Shown here in pieces: positions 27,059-36,332 of a stretch of DNA of 64,000 nucleotides. Within the stretch, counting starts at the first letter, position 1; every line of letters starts with the position of its first letter. The notes beneath the pieces were generated by a model, which saw only the letters and a list, made by a program, of their open reading frames with translations, was not told the DNA's origin and made no database searches. The stretch comes from Lacrimispora saccharolytica (lineage in GTDB: Bacteria; Bacillota; Clostridia; Lachnospirales; Lachnospiraceae), in NCBI GenBank assembly GCA_016899975.1, contig JACJJN010000004.1, forward strand, positions 62,001-126,000, read 5' to 3'. Made by a program: the position numbers and the translations under genes.

Positions 27059-27327
27059 GGACGAAAGCAGCCGGGGACAGGTGGGATGGGTGTGCGGCGG
27101 GCGGCTGAAACGATGCGGAAAATCTAACCGTTCCGAAGCCCCTCCAGACGGGCACCGGAGCGATTCGCCAGGAATTTTTTATAAATTCCCGGCTCAGCGC
27201 TCCTCAGGCTCAGTGCGTGTAGCACTTCGCCTGTCCCGTCCTCCGGGACTTCGGCACGCTAAGATTTTCTCGCATCGTTTCAGATGCCCGCCGCACACCC
27301 ATCCCACCTGTCCCCGGCCGCTTTCTG
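27059..27327. repeat. Long inverted repeat element, 269 bp (full copy)
   Basis: Ends are GGACGAAAGC and GCTTTCTG. Long arms pair almost to the centre, including GGTGGGATGGGTGTGCGG with its complement. The middle holds an additional GGAATTT/AAATTCC hairpin and an AGTGC/GCACT hairpin. It has the same length as the copy at 55317-55585 and is non-coding. Confidence 0.92.
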
Positions 27328-27432
27328 ATTGTTTCAGACGGTAGGGTGGCAGTGGTTTTGCTATTTTCGGAGATGAATTTTCAAATATATAATTGTATCC
27401 GATCCACTTTAAGAACATTGGTGCAATGTTGC

Positions 27433-27461
27433 TTTTGAGTGTGTGAAATCTGTGGTATGAT
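27433..27461 (+). promoter_or_regulatory. Candidate promoter of the GNAT gene
   Basis: TTTTGA (27433-27438) and TATGAT (27456-27461) are 17 bases apart. A small hairpin, AACATTG-GTG-CAATGTT (27414-27430), lies just upstream. The -35 is weak. Confidence 0.35.
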
Positions 27462-27506
27462 GTATGGGATATGGATTTTTACTGAGATTTGAAAGGGAGG
27501 TTTTTT

Positions 27507-28367
27507 ATGGATTATTCTGCTTATTCGGTGCTTTCTTCTGAACAGAAGGAGAGGATCCGGGCGTTTGTCGGGTTTTGTAATGCGCGGGATCATTTGTATA
27601 ATGAGATTTATCTTGGCTCGGAGTTTAAGGCTTATCCGGAGATGAAGGTTTTCTATCTGGCGCAGGAAGGTGCGGAGATCGTCGGGTTTCTGATGGTTTA
27701 TGCGGATGACCGGGAGTCTGCTGAGATTTCTGCATGTGTGCTTCCGTCCAGGCGGCGGGAAGGGATCTTCTCGGCGTTGTTTCAGCAGGCAGGAATGGAA
27801 CTGAAAAAGTATCACTATTCGAAAGTTCTTCTGAAAACCGAAAAGGCGTTTGAGGACCAGCAGGCGTTTCTTTCTCATTATCCGGTTTCTTTCTCACATT
27901 CCGAATTTCTGATGGTTTTTGACGCCTCCGGATGCCGTCCCTGTGCTCCGAAAGAGGGATTTTCTCTGCGGCTGGCACGGGAGGCGGATCTTCCGGCTCT
28001 GGTTTCCATTTCCTCCAGAGCTTTTCAAAATCCGCTGGATGTTTCCGAAACGTATATCAGACAAACCTTTTCCGGAAAGAATGGGCTTCTGTTTGCCGCT
28101 CTTTTTCAGAAAAAGCCTGTTGGATGTGTTTCCGTGGATCAGTCCGGAAACGGCAATTATCTGTTTGGGCTTTGTATTGATCCGGAGGTTCAGCATCAGG
28201 GCTTTGGGCGCTGTATGCTCTCTGAGGTTCTGAAACAACTCCATGCCTCCGATGACCGGGAGATTACCCTTGGCGTAGACCGGGAGAACCTGGCGGCGCT
28301 GCCTCTGTATCAGTCCTGCGGTTTCAAAGAACGGACAGAGACACAATATTATGAAATGTCTTTATAG
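27507..28367 (+). CDS. GNAT family N-acetyltransferase with two GNAT modules
   Basis: 286 residues. Two acetyl-CoA loops are visible: SACVLPSRRREGIFSALF near 80-97, and LCIDPEVQHQGFGRCM near 222-237, so the protein looks like a tandem GNAT. The second module continues with TLGVDRENLAALPLYQSCGF, the usual GNAT end. Substrate unknown; tandem GNATs acetylate small amines, peptides or antibiotics. AAAGGGAGG stands six bases before the ATG at 27507, so the in-frame TTG upstream is rejected as start. It is an isolated plus-strand gene converging on opp operon 1. Confidence 0.85.
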   Translation: MDYSAYSVLSSEQKERIRAFVGFCNARDHLYNEIYLGSEFKAYPEMKVFYLAQEGAEIVGFLMVYADDRESAEISACVLPSRRREGIFSALFQQAGMELKKYHYSKVLLKTEKAFEDQQAFLSHYPVSFSHSEFLMVFDASGCRPCAPKEGFSLRLAREADLPALVSISSRAFQNPLDVSETYIRQTFSGKNGLLFAALFQKKPVGCVSVDQSGNGNYLFGLCIDPEVQHQGFGRCMLSEVLKQLHASDDREITLGVDRENLAALPLYQSCGFKERTETQYYEMSL

Positions 28368-28370
28368 ACC

Positions 28371-28420
28371 AAAAACGCAGAACCCTCCGGCAGTTTTTTC
28401 CTCTGCCGGATGGTTCTGCG
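28371..28420 (-). terminator. Terminator of opp operon 1 (also usable by the GNAT gene)
   Basis: CGCAGAACC and CTCCGGCAG pair with CTGCCGGA and GGTTCTGCG around a T-rich loop. On the minus strand the stem is followed by TTTTTGG, so termination is strongest for opp operon 1. Confidence 0.88.
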
Positions 28421-28425
28421 CAGTC

Positions 28426-28447
28426 ACCGTTCAGCCAACGGAACGGT
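28426..28447. repeat. Short palindromic repeat (GTTCAGCC family)
   Basis: ACCGTTC and GAACGGT flank AGCCAACG. It matches the core of the family at 11360 and 17341 and lies between the terminator and oppF. Confidence 0.65.
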
Positions 28448-28494
28448 TCTTCTGTTTGTTTCATTAGATGATTATTAGGCAAAATCTTATATAA

Positions 28495-29454
28495 TTATTT
28501 ATCAAAATCCAGATGACAGGAAACAAAGTGTCCCGGTCTTACCTCACGGAGTTTCGGGGACTCGGTGCGGCATTTTTCTGTGGCGTGCTCACACCGGTTT
28601 GCAAACGGGCAGCCCGGTTTTGGATTGATCGGGCTCGGCACATCGCCGGACAGGACCCGGGCTTCTTTCTGTGCTTCCCTGTCCGGATCCGGAATCGGTA
28701 CGGAGGCAAGCAGTGCCTGGCTGTACGGATGCAGGGTGTGGGCGTAGATTTCATCGCTGTCCGCCAGTTCCACCAGATTTCCCAGATACATGACTGCAAT
28801 ACGGTCTGAAATGTATTTGACAATGTTCAGGTCGTGCGCGATGAACATGTAGGTGAATCCATGCTCCTTCTGGAGTTTCTTCAGCAGGTTGATGATCTGG
28901 CTCTGAATGGAAACGTCCAGTGCGGAGATCGGTTCGTCACAGACAATAAATTCCGGTTCCACTGCCAGGGCGCGGGCGATTCCGATACGCTGACGCTGTC
29001 CGCCGGAGAATTCGTGCGGGAAGCGGTTCGCATGCTCCCGGTTCAGTCCTACGGTCTCCAGCAGTTCATACACCCGCTGCATCCGCTTTTCCTTATCGTA
29101 CATTTTGTGGATTTCCATTCCCTCAGCAATGATGCTGCCCACCGTCATACGGGGATTCAGGGATGCATACGGATCCTGGAAAATGATCTGCGCTTTCTGG
29201 GAATAGTCGTAACGGTCTTTGGTGCGTTTCAGGCGGACTTCCTTTCCGTCGTAGAGCATCTTGCCTTTGGTCGGCTGGTAAATTCCCATGACCACACGTC
29301 CGAGGGTAGATTTTCCACAGCCGGATTCTCCTACCACTCCAAGGGTTTCCCCTTTATAGATATCAAGAGAAATATCATTGACTGCGACCAGTGTCTGGTT
29401 TTTTCCTACCTGGAAATGTTTGGACACGTGATCCAGAGTAATCAGCTTCTTCAT
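28495..29454 (-). CDS. oppF: Oligopeptide ABC transporter ATP-binding protein OppF (system 1)
   Basis: 319 residues. ABC motifs: GESGCGKSTLGRV (Walker A, near 42), LSGGQ-type [15 protein letters not shown] near 150, and [14 protein letters not shown] (Walker B, near 172). The C-terminus contains a Cys-rich segment, GCPFANRCEHATEKC, typical of Opp/Dpp ATPases, which carry an Fe-S or zinc-like cluster site. It pairs with OppD to power peptide import. Its ATG immediately follows the oppD stop (TAAATG) and it is the last gene of the operon. Confidence 0.95.
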   Translation of the reverse strand: MKKLITLDHVSKHFQVGKNQTLVAVNDISLDIYKGETLGVVGESGCGKSTLGRVVMGIYQPTKGKMLYDGKEVRLKRTKDRYDYSQKAQIIFQDPYASLNPRMTVGSIIAEGMEIHKMYDKEKRMQRVYELLETVGLNREHANRFPHEFSGGQRQRIGIARALAVEPEFIVCDEPISALDVSIQSQIINLLKKLQKEHGFTYMFIAHDLNIVKYISDRIAVMYLGNLVELADSDEIYAHTLHPYSQALLASVPIPDPDREAQKEARVLSGDVPSPINPKPGCPFANRCEHATEKCRTESPKLREVRPGHFVSCHLDFDK

Positions 29455-30453
29455 TTATTTCTCCTCCTTCTTTCCGGGGAAATCCGGATGCAGTCTCCAG
29501 CAGGAAGCGGTATGGCCTTCTCCCAGCTCAAAGACCGGCGGCTGGTTGGCCTGGCAGATCTTCATGCAGTGCTCGCATCTGCTTGCGAATCCGCAGCCCT
29601 GCGGCGGTGCATACAGATCCGGCGGGGTTCCCGGAATCGAAATCAGTTCTTCCTCTTTCTTGGTATCGATGGTGGGAAGGCTCTTCAGCAGCGCCTTCGT
29701 GTACGGATGTGCGGATTTGTAGAAAATGTCTCTTACCGTACCTTTTTCCACAACCTTGCCCGCATACATGACGGCTACCTGATCCGCCAGATTTGCCACA
29801 ACACCAAGATCGTGGGTGATCAGGATGATCGCTGTCTTTGTCTCCTCGCGGATTTTTCCCATCAGCTGCATGATCTGTGCCTGGATCGTCACGTCCAGAG
29901 CGGTGGTCGGTTCGTCCGCGATCAGAAGCTGCGGATTGCATGCCAGCGCCATCGCGATCATCGCACGCTGTCTCATACCGCCGGAGAACTCATGGGGATA
30001 CTGTTTCGCACGTTCTTCCGCGTTGGGGATCTGAACCATTTTCAGCAGGCGGACCGCTTCTTTCTCCGCATCCTTCCGGCTGATTTTTCCCTTCTTCACC
30101 AGTGTCTCGGTGAGCTGTTTTCCGACCCGCATCGTCGGGTTCATACAGGTCATCGGATCCTGGAAGATCATGCTGACCACCTGGCCGCGGATGCCCTGCA
30201 TCTCTTTTTCACTGGCTGCTACGATATCCTTTCCGCAGAGTGTGATCGATCCCTCTTTGATACGTGCCGGAGGCATCGGATTCAGCTTCATGATCGTCTG
30301 TGCAGTAACGCTCTTTCCACATCCGGACTCACCTACGATGGCAAGCACTTCTCCTTTGTGTACTTCGAGGCTGACGCCGCGCACCGCATGTACCTCGCCT
30401 GCATAGGAATCAAAGGAAACATGAAGATTTTCAATTTTCAATATCTCTTCCAT
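29455..30453 (-). CDS. oppD: Oligopeptide ABC transporter ATP-binding protein OppD (system 1)
   Basis: 332 residues. Walker A GESGCGKSVTAQ near 39, signature [15 protein letters not shown] near 155, and Walker [15 protein letters not shown] near 175 are present. The C-terminal domain has PQGCGFASRCEHCMKIC, the four-Cys Opp/Dpp motif. GAGGAGG precedes the ATG. It works as a heterodimer with OppF on the cytoplasmic face of OppBC. Confidence 0.95.
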   Translation of the reverse strand: MEEILKIENLHVSFDSYAGEVHAVRGVSLEVHKGEVLAIVGESGCGKSVTAQTIMKLNPMPPARIKEGSITLCGKDIVAASEKEMQGIRGQVVSMIFQDPMTCMNPTMRVGKQLTETLVKKGKISRKDAEKEAVRLLKMVQIPNAEERAKQYPHEFSGGMRQRAMIAMALACNPQLLIADEPTTALDVTIQAQIMQLMGKIREETKTAIILITHDLGVVANLADQVAVMYAGKVVEKGTVRDIFYKSAHPYTKALLKSLPTIDTKKEEELISIPGTPPDLYAPPQGCGFASRCEHCMKICQANQPPVFELGEGHTASCWRLHPDFPGKKEEK

Positions 30454-30457
30454 TCTC

Positions 30458-31456
30458 TTACCTCCTCAATTTCGGGTCAAATGCGTCACGCAGCTGGTCG
30501 CCCAGCAGGTTAAAGGACAGCATAGTTACACAGATAAACAGCGCTACGATGACCAGCTGTGTCGGATACATCTGGAACACCTTGATCGCGTCGTTGGCGA
30601 TGATTCCCCAGGAAGCCTTTGGCGGCGCGATACCCAATCCCAGCATGGACAGGAATGCCTCCGTAAAGATGACATTGGGAATATCCAGCGTGATATTGAT
30701 AATAATAACGCTCAATACATTGGGAACCAGATGCTTGCCGATGATCCGGCCTGCTCCAGCACCCATAGTCTTCGCCGCGATTACAAACTCCTGCTCCTTT
30801 AAGCTGACCACCTGTCCGCGGACAAGCCGGGCCATACCGGTCCATCCGGTGAGGGAGTAAGCAACGATGATCGTTCCGATTCCGCGCTCCATCACCGTCA
30901 TCAGAAGGATTACGATGATCATATACGGAATCCCGCTGATCACTTCCAGAATACGCATCATAATATTGTCGATCATTCCTCCGAAATAACCGGAGACACC
31001 GCCGTAGATCACGCCGATCACACAGTCGATCAGGGCTACCGCCACCGCAACGGTCAGAGAGACGCGCGCCCCGTACCAGATTCTCGCAAACACGTCACGT
31101 CCCAGCGCATCAGTACCGAAAATGTGCATCTGTCCGGTAACGGAATCCGGTGTGAACATCGGCTGATTCTGAAAGGCTACATTCTGCTTTGCATAGTCAA
31201 ACGGAATCACCATCGGGAAAAAGATTGCTCCCAGGATAATAATTGCAAGAAAGATCATGCATACAACCGCCACTTTGCTTTTGCGAATCCTGTTCCATGC
31301 ATCCTTCATAAAGCTGATGGAAGGACGTTTGATCGCCTCCATGTTTTCTGTATCCGCTCCCAGCACCGCAAAAGCATCCGCCGGAATCGTTCCGCTGACG
31401 TCGTAAGGAGTATATTCCGGCGACTGTACAATATTTGTCTTTTTCTTCTTTGCCAT
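30458..31456 (-). CDS. oppC: Oligopeptide ABC transporter permease OppC (system 1)
   Basis: 332 residues. A soluble N-terminus of about 70 residues is followed by six membrane segments and the OppC pattern FGTDALGRDVFARIWYGARVSL. The EAA coupling loop FVIAAKTMGAGAGRIIGKHLVPN near 235 contacts the ATPases. The final cytoplasmic helix ends GDQLRDAFDPKLRR, typical of the family. It sits four bases from oppD with AAGGAG before the ATG. Confidence 0.94.
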   Translation of the reverse strand: MAKKKKTNIVQSPEYTPYDVSGTIPADAFAVLGADTENMEAIKRPSISFMKDAWNRIRKSKVAVVCMIFLAIIILGAIFFPMVIPFDYAKQNVAFQNQPMFTPDSVTGQMHIFGTDALGRDVFARIWYGARVSLTVAVAVALIDCVIGVIYGGVSGYFGGMIDNIMMRILEVISGIPYMIIVILLMTVMERGIGTIIVAYSLTGWTGMARLVRGQVVSLKEQEFVIAAKTMGAGAGRIIGKHLVPNVLSVIIINITLDIPNVIFTEAFLSMLGLGIAPPKASWGIIANDAIKVFQMYPTQLVIVALFICVTMLSFNLLGDQLRDAFDPKLRR

Positions 31457-31465
31457 CTTACGCTC

Positions 31466-32419
31466 TTACTCCTTTCTGCCTGTCAGTTTGATACGCGGGT
31501 CGATGAGGCCATAAATAATGTCGACAACCAGATTGGCAAAAATCAGGAATGCCCCGTAGAACACTGTGGTTCCCGCAATCATGGTATAATTCAGCGACGT
31601 TACACTCTGCACAAAATATCTTCCCAGTCCCGGAATGGAGAAAATATTCTCCACAACAAAGGCTCCGGTCAGGACAGCCGCTACCAGCGGTCCCATAACA
31701 GTAACTACCGGCATGATCGCGTTGCGCACTGCATGGGTCCATACCACCTGTCTCTGATTCAGGCCTTTTGCCTTCGCCGTTTTGATATAATCCTGGCTCA
31801 GTACATCCAGCATACTGGTACGCATCAGACGGCTGACCGTTGCCATGGAACCGAACGCCAGTGCAAACGGCGGAAGCAGCTTGCTGTTGATGTCCGCCCA
31901 GCCGATGATCGCAAAGATCTGAACGCCTGTCGCCTGGTACAGCTTCAGGCCAAGGAAATACTGCAGCAGCGCGCCCATAATAAAAGAAGGGACGGAAACA
32001 CCGATCAGTGCAAGGAACATTGCCAGACTGTCCCACACGGTTCCTCTCTTTACCGCCGCGACAATTCCCAGCAGCACACCCATAATAAACGCAAAGATCA
32101 GCGCACGGATACCCAGGTCAAAGGAAACCGGGAACGCCTCCCCGATCACATCGGAAACTGCTCTTCCGTCCGGGATGGAAATACCGAAATCCCCATGAAG
32201 GATATTTGCAATATACTGGAACAGCTGTTCCGGAACGGACTTGTCCAGTCCGTATTTCGCTTTCATCGCCGCCATAACATTATCCGGAAGCGCTTTTCCT
32301 CCGGTAAACGGATCACCGGGAAGCAGCTGCATCAGAAGAAATGTGATAACCACGAGCACCAGAATCGTGATCAGCGAATATACGATTCTTTTTAAAATGT
32401 AGCGTATCTGGTTCGCCAA
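31466..32419 (-). CDS. oppB: Oligopeptide ABC transporter permease OppB (system 1)
   Basis: 317 residues with the OppB layout: N-terminal RYILKRIVYSLITILVLVVITFLLMQLLPGDPF, six membrane segments, and the EAA loop DYIKTAKAKGLNQRQVVWTH near 215. The C-terminus ends IYGLIDPRIKL, typical of the family. The start is a TTG at 32419, ten bases after GGAG; no in-frame ATG is nearby. About 340 bases of strongly structured sequence separate it from oppA. Confidence 0.94.
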   Translation of the reverse strand: MANQIRYILKRIVYSLITILVLVVITFLLMQLLPGDPFTGGKALPDNVMAAMKAKYGLDKSVPEQLFQYIANILHGDFGISIPDGRAVSDVIGEAFPVSFDLGIRALIFAFIMGVLLGIVAAVKRGTVWDSLAMFLALIGVSVPSFIMGALLQYFLGLKLYQATGVQIFAIIGWADINSKLLPPFALAFGSMATVSRLMRTSMLDVLSQDYIKTAKAKGLNQRQVVWTHAVRNAIMPVVTVMGPLVAAVLTGAFVVENIFSIPGLGRYFVQSVTSLNYTMIAGTTVFYGAFLIFANLVVDIIYGLIDPRIKLTGRKE

Positions 32420-32510
32420 AGCATATCAGCTCCTTTCATCTCATTTGTACTTTTCACTTTTTCTGTCTGTTCTCCACCTTACAAACGGTCGGACAGCTTC
32501 TCGTCCTTTG

Positions 32511-32694
32511 CTGCTGTCCACAGCTCTGTTTTCACTCCCGAAAGATACCGATCTTGGGAAAGTCTTCCCAACTACTGGAATTTCTCTGCGGAAAGTAACC
32601 CCAGAGCTGCAAACAGCAGGAACTACGGACAGAAACAGACAGGAGCCGACACCGGAAGCATTTCTGCTCCCGTCTGTCCTCCGGCTCCTGTCTG
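32511..32694 (-). promoter_or_regulatory. Two large hairpins in the oppA-oppB intercistronic region
   Basis: CAGACAGGAGCCG (32636-32648) pairs with CGGCTCCTGTCTG (32682-32694). CTGCTGTCCACAGCTCTG (32511-32528) pairs with CAGAGCTGCAAACAGCAG (32602-32619) with two mismatches. Neither is followed by a T-run. Such hairpins after a binding-protein gene usually protect the upstream mRNA 3' end, giving more binding protein than permease. Confidence 0.7.
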
Positions 32695-32760
32695 TCACTT
32701 TCTGCTTTCTGTTCTTTTTTCTGGCCGAAAGTTCAAGTCTTTTCCTGAACAGTTACGATA

Positions 32761-34470
32761 TCAGTCCGCTGCGTCTGTAAAGTCAAACTCCTGGAATCCG
32801 GTACGGGTCATATCCTGTACTTTGTCAGATACCGCATAAGAGCAGGAGCTGAAGTACACCGGATAAACCGCTGCGTCTGTCTTAGTTACCAGTTCTTCCG
32901 CCTGTGCAAGCAGTTCCTGACGTTTTGCAGCATCCTGCTCGCTCATTGCCTGTTCCAGAAGACTGTCGTACTCCGGATTGTCATATTTACCGTAGTTGTT
33001 TCCGTTGTCTTTCATAAACATATCCAGATAGGTCATCGCATCGTTGTAATCCGGCGCCCATCCTGCGAATACGATATCAAAATCGCCGCTGTCCATGGAA
33101 TCCAGACGGGATTTGAACTGCTGCGGTGTGATCTCAACATCAATGCCAAGATTTTCGCTCCACTGTGCCTGGAAGAACTGTGCTACTTTCTGAGATGCAT
33201 CCGAGTCGTCACACAGCAGACTCAGTTTCACGTCTTCCGCCTTCAGACCAGTCTCCTTAAGTCCCTGTTCGAATGCCGCTTTTGCTGCTTCCGGATCATA
33301 TCCTACGAAATCACCTACTGCCTCACGGTATTTCTGATCGTTCGCACCTGCGATCGTCGTCGGTACCAGACCGGTTGCCGGTACGGAACCGTCTTTCAGA
33401 ATGTTGTCACAGAGGCTCTGAGCATCGATCGCCATACCAAGCGCCAGACGGATGTTGGCATTTCCAAGTCCCACTTCTGTGTGCTGTGTATTGAACTGGA
33501 AGTACCAGTTACCGTTATCCACATAATTTTCTACTGTGATTCCCAGCTGTTTTGCCTGCTCAATCTGATCACCGCTCAGGTTGACACAGTCTACCTGTCC
33601 TGCCTGGAAGGCGTTCATACGTGCATTGGTATCATTCAGCATGATGAACTTTACATTTTTTACCGCACATCTGTCCGGATCATAGAAATCTTCGTTTGCA
33701 GTCAGAGTCACATGATCGTTGTGTACCCACTCGGTCATCGTATATGCGCCGTTCGTTACGAGAGAATCAATATCATTTCCATAATTATCAGCGCCGATCT
33801 CTTCATATGCTTTCTGGTTTACCGGATAATAAGAAGCAAATGCCAGCAGATGCTCCGCATACGGAATCGGGTTTTTAAAAGTAACTTCCAACGTATAATC
33901 GTCCAGTGCCTTTACACCCAGTTCTGACGGATCCATTGCGCCATCATAAACTTCGCTTCCGTTCAGCAAGTTATCTGTCATGATGAATGCATAAGCAGAA
34001 GCTGTATCTTTATTACACATCAGCTGATAAGAAAATACAAAATCATGCGCAGTTACCGGTTCGCCGTTGGTCCATTTTGCATCCTGACGAAGAGTCATGG
34101 TATAAGTACGGCCATCTTCGCTGACCTGTGTGGTCTCTGCCAGATCCGCAACCGGCTGATCGTTTGCATCCAGACGGTACAGACTTACCATAGTCATACG
34201 GAGAAGATCAGAAGACGGAACGTCTGTGGTCAGAACGCTGTTCATCTCATCTGGTTCGGTACGAAGGTCGATAGTATACATGTCCGCTTCCGGAGTTCCG
34301 GCAAAGCCTGAATTTCCTGTGTTTGCATCCGCGCTGGAACTGCTGCTTGCATTGGAGGCACTGCCTGTGGAAGAAGCGTTTCCGTCAGAACCGGAATTGG
34401 AACTTCCGCAAGCACCAAGGGACAGAACCATCGCACCAGCTAAAACTGCTGCTAAAAGTTTCTTTTTCAT
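32761..34470 (-). CDS. oppA: Oligopeptide-binding lipoprotein OppA (system 1)
   Basis: 569 residues. The N-terminus MKKKLLAAVLAGAMVLSLGAC is a lipoprotein signal with the lipobox LGAC, so the protein is anchored outside the membrane. A Ser/Gly/Asn-rich linker of about 40 residues follows, then the family 5 solute-binding domain (YSLTRLD-like YRLDANDQPVADLAE near 110, YTMTLRQDAKWTNGEPVTAHDFVFSY near 135-160). It delivers peptides to OppBC. The ATG at 34470 has GGAAG upstream; longer in-frame starts would run into the promoter and are rejected. Confidence 0.95.
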   Translation of the reverse strand: MKKKLLAAVLAGAMVLSLGACGSSNSGSDGNASSTGSASNASSSSSADANTGNSGFAGTPEADMYTIDLRTEPDEMNSVLTTDVPSSDLLRMTMVSLYRLDANDQPVADLAETTQVSEDGRTYTMTLRQDAKWTNGEPVTAHDFVFSYQLMCNKDTASAYAFIMTDNLLNGSEVYDGAMDPSELGVKALDDYTLEVTFKNPIPYAEHLLAFASYYPVNQKAYEEIGADNYGNDIDSLVTNGAYTMTEWVHNDHVTLTANEDFYDPDRCAVKNVKFIMLNDTNARMNAFQAGQVDCVNLSGDQIEQAKQLGITVENYVDNGNWYFQFNTQHTEVGLGNANIRLALGMAIDAQSLCDNILKDGSVPATGLVPTTIAGANDQKYREAVGDFVGYDPEAAKAAFEQGLKETGLKAEDVKLSLLCDDSDASQKVAQFFQAQWSENLGIDVEITPQQFKSRLDSMDSGDFDIVFAGWAPDYNDAMTYLDMFMKDNGNNYGKYDNPEYDSLLEQAMSEQDAAKRQELLAQAEELVTKTDAAVYPVYFSSCSYAVSDKVQDMTRTGFQEFDFTDAAD

Positions 34471-34507
34471 TGTATTGTCTTCCTTTCGTAAAATGTCAAC
34501 ACAATGT

Positions 34508-34535
34508 ATTATAGTTAAGTCCAGATTTTTGTCAA
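34508..34535 (-). promoter_or_regulatory. Promoter of opp operon 1
   Basis: On the minus strand consensus TTGACA (34530-34535) and TATAAT (34508-34513) are 16 bases apart, about 38 bases upstream of the oppA ATG. Confidence 0.9.
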
Positions 34536-34626
34536 GCAATTCTTGCAAATTTTTATGCATTTTCAACTGTATATTCTTTCCAGAAAGTATAATGATTTCA
34601 GTAAACTTTGATTTATTGTTTCCAAA

Positions 34627-36312
34627 TTATATTAATTTTTCCAGTCCATCCACAATTTTACTTATGGTTCCATCTGCAAACGGGGTGTCCAGCCCGATAT
34701 CTTTCAGAAGCTCCGTATGAAACTTTGATGCAGACATCCTGCATAATTTTACATAGCTCTTCCATGCTCCCTCATAATCACGGTCCATCCATTCCTTGAA
34801 TTCAAAGGCGCAGAGCTGTGCGATCACGTAATCGATGTAATACAGGGGATAGCTGTAAATATGGTGCTGTTTCTGCCAGAAGCATCCTGCTTCAAAAAAT
34901 GGCAGGCCTCCGTAATTCAGATGAGGCTTGTACTCTTTCTCCAGGCGTTTCCATACCTGCTTGCGCTCGTCCGGCGTCATCTCCGGATGGTCATAGACCT
35001 CATGCTGAAACTCATCTACCATGCAGCCGTAAGGTACAAACATGATAGCGTCTTCCAGATGCATCTGGGTATATTCCTTTGTCTTCTGTTCCCCGAAAAA
35101 GAGATGGTACCATGGCTCGGTGAAAAATTCCATGGACATGGAGTGGATTTCCGCCGTCTCCATTCCGATATCCGCATGTTCCCGGATCGGATCCTCCGCC
35201 GCCAGATAGCCCTGGAACGCATGTCCGCACTCGTGGGTCATGACATCCACATCTCCGCTGGTCCCGTTAAAGTTCGCAAAGATAAACGGCGCCTTGTAAT
35301 CCGGAAGATAGGTCATATAGCCGCCGACCGCCTTCGTCTTTCTTCCGAAGACATCCATCAGCTCATTTTCCATCATAAAGTCAAAGAATTCCCTGGTTTC
35401 CGGAGAAAGCTCCCCGTACATCTTCTGTCCCGCCGCCAGGATCTCTTCCGGTGTACCTTCCGGCTGAGGATTTCCTTCAGGTCCGAATACCTGCTCGTCC
35501 GACCAGGTCATAATGTCCATTCCAAGACGATTTCTGCGCTTTTCGTACATTTTTTCCGCAAACGGCACAAAAATCTCTTTCACCTGACGGCGCAGATTTT
35601 CCACCTCTTCCCTTCCATAGCAGTTTCTCTGCATTCTCAGATAGCCCAGCGGTGTATAGGTTTCAAATCCAAGCTTCCGCGCCTGCTCCGTGCGGTTTTT
35701 CACCAACCGGTCGTACAGCTCGTCCAGTTTCTGTCCGATGCCCTCAAAAAATTCGTTCTGCTTTTCCGCCGCCTTTCTGCGGACAGCCGGATCCGCGCTG
35801 GTCAGATACGGAGTCAGCAACGAAAGGTTCAGAGTTTCCCCGTCCCAGTCGATCTTCGCGCCTGCCAGCAGTTTTTCATACTCTGTCACCAGCGCGTTCT
35901 CCTCCTGCATCAGAGGGATCACCTCGTCGGACACTGCTTTCATAGCCATTTCCATATTTTTGAACGCAACCGGTCCGATCTTCTGCTCCAACTCTGCCCG
36001 GTATGGGGATTCAAACAGTAATTTCTGGTAAGCTACGCACAGATTTGAGTAGGCGGGCATCTGCGCGTCGTAATACTCCTGCTCTTTTTCATAGAAGGAA
36101 TCCGTCGTGTCAATGGTATGACGGATGGAGCAGAGGGTTGCCTGGGTCTGCACCCGGTCATTCAAACGGTAAAATTTCTTATGAACCGCAAACTGCTCTT
36201 CGCCGTTTCCCGCCTCCTGCAGTTCCTGCATCAGCCCTTTCATCTCTTCCTCAACCCCTGCGAAATCAATCCTTGTGTAAGGCATTTCACTGAACTTCAT
36301 CTTTTTTGTCAT
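34627..36312 (-). CDS. pepF: M3 family oligoendopeptidase (PepF)
   Basis: 561 residues. The zinc site THECGHAFQGY near residue 355 (His, His, with Glu) and the downstream ETAEIHSMSMEF motif define the M3 thimet-type metallopeptidases, here the M3 oligoendopeptidase group (M3B). These enzymes cut short peptides in the cytoplasm. Next to an Opp system the likely role is degrading imported peptides. The first ATG (36312) touches AGGAAAGG; a second ATG at 36300 is a possible start. The gene lies just upstream of opp operon 1 but reads through into its promoter region, so it is probably separate. Confidence 0.93.
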   Translation of the reverse strand: MTKKMKFSEMPYTRIDFAGVEEEMKGLMQELQEAGNGEEQFAVHKKFYRLNDRVQTQATLCSIRHTIDTTDSFYEKEQEYYDAQMPAYSNLCVAYQKLLFESPYRAELEQKIGPVAFKNMEMAMKAVSDEVIPLMQEENALVTEYEKLLAGAKIDWDGETLNLSLLTPYLTSADPAVRRKAAEKQNEFFEGIGQKLDELYDRLVKNRTEQARKLGFETYTPLGYLRMQRNCYGREEVENLRRQVKEIFVPFAEKMYEKRRNRLGMDIMTWSDEQVFGPEGNPQPEGTPEEILAAGQKMYGELSPETREFFDFMMENELMDVFGRKTKAVGGYMTYLPDYKAPFIFANFNGTSGDVDVMTHECGHAFQGYLAAEDPIREHADIGMETAEIHSMSMEFFTEPWYHLFFGEQKTKEYTQMHLEDAIMFVPYGCMVDEFQHEVYDHPEMTPDERKQVWKRLEKEYKPHLNYGGLPFFEAGCFWQKQHHIYSYPLYYIDYVIAQLCAFEFKEWMDRDYEGAWKSYVKLCRMSASKFHTELLKDIGLDTPFADGTISKIVDGLEKLI

Positions 36313-36332
36313 CCTTTCCTGTAAATTTTCTT

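Noticed and set aside
27059-27327. Possible CRISPR array or attachment site at the long inverted repeats
   Set aside because: Single palindromic units, no regularly spaced direct repeats, no cas or integrase genes nearby.
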